A DNA stretch of 64,000 nucleotides from Oscillospiraceae bacterium. GTDB lineage: Bacteria > Bacillota > Clostridia > Oscillospirales > Oscillospiraceae. A model generated the notes under the pieces. The model was not told the origin of the DNA and did no database searches. It worked only from the letters and a program-made list of their open reading frames with translations. This document shows positions 59,776-64,000 of this stretch, piece by piece (position 1 is the stretch's first letter; each line of letters begins with the position of its first letter). Position numbers and translations under genes: made by a program. Location of the stretch: assembly GCA_030625685.1 (NCBI GenBank), contig DAOUQJ010000001.1:62001-126000 (forward strand), written 5' to 3'.

Positions 59776-60246
59776 TTATGGAATAAGCGACCATTCTTTC
59801 GTAAGGGTTTCAATATAGTTTACAGCTAAAGTTTTACCCAAATTATTAAGCTTTCTAAAGTTCTTGATTAATTGTTCTTCAAGTACATCTCGTCCATCTG
59901 TTTTCAAAACCGCTAAGTTGTCTTGAACAGATTGCAAAAGATACTCTTGATCTGATAACCAAGACGCCCTCTCATCTTCCGATATGCCATCTTCTGTTTT
60001 TATAAACTCAATGCATTTCTGAATATCTTTCATTTCATCTCTTAATTTTTGTTCTGTGCCCAGTAATTCAAAGACCGAAGCTCCAAGCTTGTTCGCAATT
60101 TTTTGCAATGTTTCAATCTTTGGAGGATTTTTATTTGTTTCATATTGACCTACTGTTGCTTGTGATACACCGAGTAATTCGCCCAACGCTTTTTGTGTCA
60201 ATCCTTTTCTTTTTCGTATCGCTCTAATGTTTTCTCCAACTGTCAT
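59776..60246 (-). CDS. XRE-family repressor
   Basis: A 156-residue regulator: an N-terminal XRE helix-turn-helix (TVGENIRAIRKRKGLTQKAL, GELLGVSQATVGQYETNKNP) and a C-terminal helical region of about 90 residues without a peptidase site. ATG 60246 follows GGAGGTG with 7-8 nt spacing; five codons upstream are dropped. It lies 24 bp before int on the same strand and is divergent from a Cro-like gene, the typical immunity region of a phage or integrative element. Confidence 0.92.
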   Translation of the reverse strand: MTVGENIRAIRKRKGLTQKALGELLGVSQATVGQYETNKNPPKIETLQKIANKLGASVFELLGTEQKLRDEMKDIQKCIEFIKTEDGISEDERASWLSDQEYLLQSVQDNLAVLKTDGRDVLEEQLIKNFRKLNNLGKTLAVNYIETLTKEWSLIP

Positions 60247-60318
60247 TTTAGGCACCTCCATTTACGATATTGTAACATGCCTAATAGAAAAATAAAAGCA
60301 AAACCTTATATTTTTTAC

Positions 60319-60377
60319 TTGACATAAGTAAAAAGCTGTTTTACAATCTGAATACAGTTAAAAGACTGTTTTGCAAA
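60319..60377 (+). promoter_or_regulatory. Immunity-region promoter and operators
   Basis: TTGACA (60319-60324), 17-bp spacer, TACAAT (60342-60347). CTGTTTTACAA (near 60336) recurs as CTGTTTTGCAA (near 60367), and GTAAAAAGCTGTTTTAC (60328-60344) is palindromic. These are likely repressor sites for the divergent XRE genes. Confidence 0.6.
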
Positions 60378-60392
60378 AAAGGGGTAACCAAC

Positions 60393-60596
60393 ATGAGAAT
60401 TGATAGAGTGAAACTAGCAACTGAATTAGCACGCAAAGATATTAACCTGAAAAAGCTCGCTGAATTATCTGGACTTTCAAGGGTGACAGTCTCAAGCGTA
60501 AAGTGCGGTAAGACTTGTTCAGCTTCAACCACACGCAAGATTGCAAACGCCTTAGGCGTTGACTTAGAACAAATATTACAAAAGGAGGGAAATTAA
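60393..60596 (+). CDS. Cro-like XRE helix-turn-helix protein
   Basis: A 67-residue single HTH domain: LATELARKDINLKKLAELSG, LSRVTVSSVKCGKTCSASTT and IANALGVDLEQILQKEGN. It starts behind AAGGGG and is divergent from the longer repressor. Its role is probably control of the lytic/excisive branch or of the excisionase gene 2 bp downstream. Confidence 0.88.
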   Translation: MRIDRVKLATELARKDINLKKLAELSGLSRVTVSSVKCGKTCSASTTRKIANALGVDLEQILQKEGN

Positions 60597-60598
60597 CT

Positions 60599-60817
60599 AT
60601 GGCAATTAACTATGTTACCGTTAAGGAAGTTGAAAACGCTTATGGTGTCAGTCGTGGCAAAGCTTATGAAATCATTCGAGAACTCAACAAACAACTTGCC
60701 GAACAAGGCTACATCGTAGTGGCTGGTAAATGTCCTAGAAAATACTTTTCTGAAAAATTTTATGGATACGAAGCTCCAGAAGATTCTAATAAGCTTGCAC
60801 AGAAGAAGGTGATGTAA
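60599..60817 (+). CDS. Excisionase-like / phage-type DNA-binding protein
   Basis: A 72-residue protein: MAINYVTVKEVENAYGVSRG, KAYEIIRELNKQLAEQGYIV, VAGKCPRKYFSEKFYGYE. This is the common ICE/phage pattern of a winged-helix protein (VTVKEV..YGVSR..AYEIIR.LN..L...GYI...GK.P..YF.EKFYG) often sitting behind cro-like genes; excisionase function is plausible, not proven. AAAGGAGG precedes the ATG. Confidence 0.82.
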   Translation: MAINYVTVKEVENAYGVSRGKAYEIIRELNKQLAEQGYIVVAGKCPRKYFSEKFYGYEAPEDSNKLAQKKVM

Positions 60818-60819
60818 TA

Positions 60820-60906
60820 TTGACCACAAACCAACACAAAAATCTACTTTCCTATCTTGGTCTAATTGGTGGCGTTACATCGGTAAAATTCAAATGCCTT
60901 GTGTAG
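60820..60906 (+). pseudogene. Possible truncated gene fragment of the element
   Basis: A TTG behind AAGGTG opens a 28-codon frame (LTTNQHKNLLSYLGLIGGVT, then SVKFKCLV-stop) directly after the excisionase-like gene. Replication or relaxase-type genes usually follow at this place, so this may be the remains of one after a deletion. Very short, hence tentative. Confidence 0.3.
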
Positions 60907-61226
60907 ACAAAAATAATGTCGTGAGAAGCTGGTGGTTTCTTGGTGGCAAGATAACTCATTGCGTATATTTGATGCTCATGACTACTATTAAGTTGTTAAT
61001 GATTACATTTAAGCATTTAATGCATTCTAATCTTAATAACTTTAAATTAAATATTACTCAACCTATTTGTTTTTTGATTTATTACCACTCTATCAAACCA
61101 TCTGACAAAATAGTCTATGAGTCACTGTCGCTCATTCATCTCTTGTTGTATTTTCTAAACAACAATTTCATTATTTGCAATTTATTTTATATTTACATAA
61201 AGGTGAAAGTACTAATTTCGCCCTTT
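60907..61226. other. Intergenic stretch without recognisable gene
   Basis: About 320 bp, A/T-rich, between the element remnant and a minus-strand lipoprotein gene. A plus-strand open frame of 176 codons covers this area but lacks a ribosome site and runs antisense into the lipoprotein gene. No attachment repeat was found here. Confidence 0.55.
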
Positions 61227-62051
61227 TTACATACCGTTTTCGTCCTTTTCATCAGCCAAAGCAGAATGGAATTCATCAAACCGCCATCCGTTCTCCGTCC
61301 GTACCATTTTCATTGGAAACTCTATGGTATAGTCGTATCCTTTTGCACGTCTCACATTACGTTGCTCACTATTTTCACCCTCTTTCGGCCAAACAGGGGT
61401 GTAATGACCAATCAGTGTAAATAAAATTTCAGAATCCGTTTTTTCTAATAGAACGAATTCATCTCGAAAGTTCTCATTATAGTAATAGCCACTTCCTCTT
61501 CCAAGTTCCAAGAAATACAGGTCCCCATCTTTTTCTAAGTAAATTCCTGATTCATTTTCTATACTCAAAATATTCCTTTCATTCCAAAATCGGTGTGTAA
61601 ATACAGAATGAATCACGGCATCAAAGTGTTCCCAGTAGCGATATCTTCCCAGTGCTTTTTTGTAAGTGTAATCACCAATGTCAACGGTTTCATATTGAAA
61701 AGCATTAACTTCTTCCTTGCTCATTAGTTCGTCGTATTCAATTCCAGAAGTATCTCCACCGAACATGTGTTGATAAAGACTGTATGCACGGCAATATAGC
61801 ATCTGCTGCTCGTCATTTAAAAAATCTGGCTTGACAATGGACATGTCCTCTTCACTGAGGGGCGGTTCATATTCGATATTGTTTATCGAAAGCATCGTTG
61901 AGCTATCCTCTGTAACTTGCTCTATTACAGAATCATCTGGCACTACCGTTGGTTCTTCTATCTGATTCAAGTGTGCCTGCCTGCACCCGCTGAATAAGAA
62001 GAAAACAACAAAAGCAAGGTACGGAAAATAATATAACTTGTTACTTTTCAA
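61227..62051 (-). CDS. Lipoprotein of unknown function
   Basis: About 274 residues from TTG 62051, which sits 7 nt after AGGAG; the longer frame has no site. A signal peptide (YYFPYLAFVVFFLFSGC) ends in lipobox FSGC. A Thr/Ser/Glu-rich linker is followed by IVKPDFLNDEQQMLYCRAYS, YKKALGRYRYWEHFDAVIHS, LYFLELGRGSGYYYNENFRD and IEFPMKMVRTENGWRFDEFH, a mixed alpha/beta layout reminiscent of NTF2-like or DUF-type lipoprotein domains. No family was recognised. The gene 75 bp upstream on the same strand may share its transcript. Confidence 0.8.
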   Translation of the reverse strand: MKSNKLYYFPYLAFVVFFLFSGCRQAHLNQIEEPTVVPDDSVIEQVTEDSSTMLSINNIEYEPPLSEEDMSIVKPDFLNDEQQMLYCRAYSLYQHMFGGDTSGIEYDELMSKEEVNAFQYETVDIGDYTYKKALGRYRYWEHFDAVIHSVFTHRFWNERNILSIENESGIYLEKDGDLYFLELGRGSGYYYNENFRDEFVLLEKTDSEILFTLIGHYTPVWPKEGENSEQRNVRRAKGYDYTIEFPMKMVRTENGWRFDEFHSALADEKDENGM

Positions 62052-62125
62052 ATATGTCACTCCTAAAATATATAAATTAGCTATGCGCACAGCTCTTTTT
62101 CTAATGAATTCTTTCTACTATTGGG

Positions 62126-62653
62126 TTAAGACTTAAGCTTTATGGATAGGTATGCTGCCTTCCCTTTTTCTCCAATTGGACGATGATTTAAAAAATGTAT
62201 TGTATTTGCGCTTTCAGTATTGTCTATCAGGTGTCCATTTGCATTGAATAGACGTTGTTTGCACCGATGCTGAAATAAATGCGTCCAGCTCGAATCTACT
62301 GTCCTATCTGTAACACTGATTCCATCGAGTGTTTCAAAATGAGGACTATACGTACGTATTTCCATTAGATTATCATCTTTGAAAGAGAAATAAGTATAAA
62401 TCGAAGCATCATCACCATCCAAGTAAGCATACATTTTTTCACTACCGTTTTCTCTGATTTTCTTGAAACTTGACGCGCTACCTAAACGTGATTGCACATC
62501 ATCTATGCTCATATTAAGCGTTACGACAACATCAAGTTCAGTATTGTGTAATGACATAACATCAAAATCTACTTTTTCATCCGTATCTATAAGCAAAAAG
62601 CCAATTAACAAAACAACACTTAATGGGATTACTATTTTTTTCAAATTGATCAT
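62126..62653 (-). CDS. Membrane-anchored hypothetical protein
   Basis: A 175-residue protein with an N-terminal anchor (MINLKKIVIPLSVVLLIGFL). The rest includes NMSIDDVQSRLGSASSFKKI and YAYLDGDDASIYTYFSFKDD, which resemble a small BamE/SmpA-like or BLIP-like fold (short-helix, then three strands), as used in many exported clostridial proteins. The ribosome site is weak. Position between two exported proteins on the same strand suggests a surface-related cluster. Function unknown. Confidence 0.7.
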   Translation of the reverse strand: MINLKKIVIPLSVVLLIGFLLIDTDEKVDFDVMSLHNTELDVVVTLNMSIDDVQSRLGSASSFKKIRENGSEKMYAYLDGDDASIYTYFSFKDDNLMEIRTYSPHFETLDGISVTDRTVDSSWTHLFQHRCKQRLFNANGHLIDNTESANTIHFLNHRPIGEKGKAAYLSIKLKS

Positions 62654-62742
62654 CCGTTCATTTCATCATCCATCATTCAAAAAATAATAGATTTTCCCCT
62701 TTCCGATTATTTTCAATGATCCATATAATACAAGAAATCTGT

Positions 62743-63894
62743 TCAGCTTGGTAGTGGTTCATGTAGATGTTGATACTGACCAGTCTCGACATCTATAGTA
62801 ATATGATAGATACCTTTTTCATGACTCACTTTTCTCTCTGCAGACAATGCATCTTCATTCAGAGTCATCGTGCAGAAAAATGTTTTCCCATCCTTCGAAA
62901 AATACGGATCCTCTAACTTCCATGTGACATGAAAACCGATGAAGGGATCGCATATCCCAAGATCTACCCGTGTTATGCCCCCATCACGATGCAAAAAGTA
63001 GAAAGAAGATGATGCATGCATGGTGCCACCCCAATTCATTCGAACAAATGTGGCCTCAGGCCCCTCAATTCTAAATTTTTCAACATCGCCATAACCATTC
63101 ATTTTTGATGTATTTGTAATATTGTCTATATACCCCATTGCCTGTTCATAAGTAAACAGAGGCGTGACGTTATTTAGCTTCCGGCTTACTGGTGCATTTT
63201 CATAGAGACGTAAGAATGTGACAATACATTGTTCTATGGAATACTGTCCCTCTGGTGAAAAAGAGCCATCCTGCATGCCATTCATTACGTTCCACGATCC
63301 AAGTGCTCTAACACTCTGGATTGACCAGTCTGCAATATGAATCTCGTCCGAAAATCCTGTTTCTGTTTCTTCATCCGCTAATGTACCACCATAGATGACG
63401 TAAGAACGGGTCAGCATAACAGCTGCCTCCTGTCGGGTGATGAGCCCCTCTGGATCAAAAACCCCATTTCCTCTGCCTTCTACCACACCAAGATAATAGG
63501 CTATAGAATTATCCTTGTCATCATAGTCATCTACTCCATCGTTTTGTTTATCGGTAAATACATTGATCAAATTTCCATTAGCGTCTTTCTCTCCCAAGTA
63601 CAAAGAAACCATGCCTTGGAGACAAGGTCTGTCATAATGCTCTTGTACTGCAATAAATTGCATGGCTATTTTTCTAAAATCTTGTCGAGTAATTGGTTTT
63701 CTGTAGTCCTCAGGCAAATCATAATAGTCTGGAACCAGACCTAATTCCATTGCTTTCTCCACCTCATGTTGTGCCCAATGTGATACATACGGGGTGGGTC
63801 TTTCTGGGTCACCGGGATGGCTGTGGGCCGTGGCTGTGATTACAAATACAGCCGTAATCAATAGACCCACTAAACTAAGTTTTAACGCTTTCAT
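62743..63894 (-). CDS. S-layer-homology protein
   Basis: A 383-residue exported protein; ATG 63894 follows AAAGGA at 13 nt. Signal peptide (LKLSLVGLLITAVFVITATA). Three SLH-type units: YVSHWAQHEVEKAMELGLVP, then SIAYYLGVVEGRGNGVFDPE with ITRQEAAVMLTRSYVIYG, and SDEIHIADWSIQSVRALGSW with MNGMQDGSFSPEGQYSIEQC. The first SLH unit has an insertion (DRPCLQGMVSLYLGEKD). The last 140 residues form an unrecognised domain with YFLHRDGGITRVDLGICDP and HITIDVETGQYQHLH. It is only distantly related to the two large SLH proteins. Wall-bound, function unknown. The remaining 100 bp to the window end hold only its promoter region. Confidence 0.9.
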   Translation of the reverse strand: MKALKLSLVGLLITAVFVITATAHSHPGDPERPTPYVSHWAQHEVEKAMELGLVPDYYDLPEDYRKPITRQDFRKIAMQFIAVQEHYDRPCLQGMVSLYLGEKDANGNLINVFTDKQNDGVDDYDDKDNSIAYYLGVVEGRGNGVFDPEGLITRQEAAVMLTRSYVIYGGTLADEETETGFSDEIHIADWSIQSVRALGSWNVMNGMQDGSFSPEGQYSIEQCIVTFLRLYENAPVSRKLNNVTPLFTYEQAMGYIDNITNTSKMNGYGDVEKFRIEGPEATFVRMNWGGTMHASSSFYFLHRDGGITRVDLGICDPFIGFHVTWKLEDPYFSKDGKTFFCTMTLNEDALSAERKVSHEKGIYHITIDVETGQYQHLHEPLPS

Positions 63895-64000
63895 GTCTTT
63901 AGTTATCCTTTCTAAGTGCAAATAATCAATGGCAAAATATGGTTTATATTATTTTACCATAATTAAATCAAATTGTAAATTTTTGATTTTTTATAGATTA

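Noticed and set aside
60894-61424. 176-codon plus-strand ORF
   Set aside because: Low-complexity Ile/Leu/Phe/His-rich translation, no ribosome site, and its 3' part is antisense to the lipoprotein gene.

Overview
The window looks like a chromosome segment of a low-GC, anaerobic, probably spore-forming member of the Clostridia. Supporting this are Csp-type subtilases of the kind used in clostridial germination, flavodoxin/ferredoxin (EFR1) proteins, S-layer-homology (SLH) surface proteins, BspA-type leucine-rich repeats, NimA-like and DUF975 proteins, strong AGGAGG-type ribosome binding sites and many intrinsic terminators. No rRNA, tRNA or CRISPR array was seen. Most genes are single or two-gene transcription units separated by strong hairpins.

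Layout. 0-4.6 kb: three consecutive subtilisin-like proteases on the minus strand (the last runs off the left edge) and a small gene. 4.7-7.1 kb: a GntR regulator with a TrkA/RCK-C domain (BusR-like), cysteine synthase and a LysE/RhtB exporter. 7.2-23.8 kb: housekeeping and orphan genes, including thiD, duplicated DUF975 membrane proteins, two GNAT acetyltransferases, dinB divergent from a small conserved gene across a LexA-like box, a LuxR-type regulator, two alpha/beta hydrolases and many small membrane or hypothetical proteins. 23.9-26.8 kb: a cysteine-rich protein, a cold-shock protein with a long structured leader, and a surface protein joining copper-amine-oxidase-N-like domains to Ltp repeats. 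27.1-31.4 kb: a TrmO-like gene, then a surface locus in which two TadG-like paralogs flank a secreted protein with a (Thr-Asp-Gly)n tail. That protein is preceded by a class-I cyclic-di-GMP riboswitch and a terminator. 31.5-41.4 kb: a thioesterase, two EFR1 proteins, a ClpP-fold lipoprotein, a flavodoxin, an HD-GYP protein (likely c-di-GMP phosphodiesterase), a zinc-ribbon protein and a solute-binding lipoprotein whose domain order appears circularly permuted. 41.5-50.6 kb: a NapH-like ferredoxin membrane protein, small secreted or membrane proteins and a 1120-residue SLH/BspA protein. 50.9-53.5 kb: an ABC uptake operon. 53.7-58.1 kb: a 1450-residue SLH protein with eight near-identical 44-residue repeats. 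58.5-60.9 kb: a short integrated element (integrase, repressor, Cro-like and excisionase-like genes) ending at a sequence that resembles the 3' end of guaA. 61.2-63.9 kb: a lipoprotein, a membrane-anchored hypothetical protein and an SLH protein.

The most unusual item is a family of four short non-coding transcription units (40.8, 44.05, 44.17 and 44.84 kb). Each has a TTGACT-N17-TAAACT promoter, a TTAG-N6-CTAA palindrome at the predicted start of transcription and a conserved CGCCTATC/GGTAGGCG-type terminator hairpin, and none encodes a protein. The HD-GYP gene has a related palindrome and leader at the same place. I do not recognise this RNA family. A plausible reading is a set of co-regulated sRNAs sharing a repressor (the palindrome resembles DtxR-type operators) with the HD-GYP gene. 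With the c-di-GMP riboswitch and the surface proteins, this hints at a second-messenger-controlled cell-surface programme, but the link between these parts is inference.
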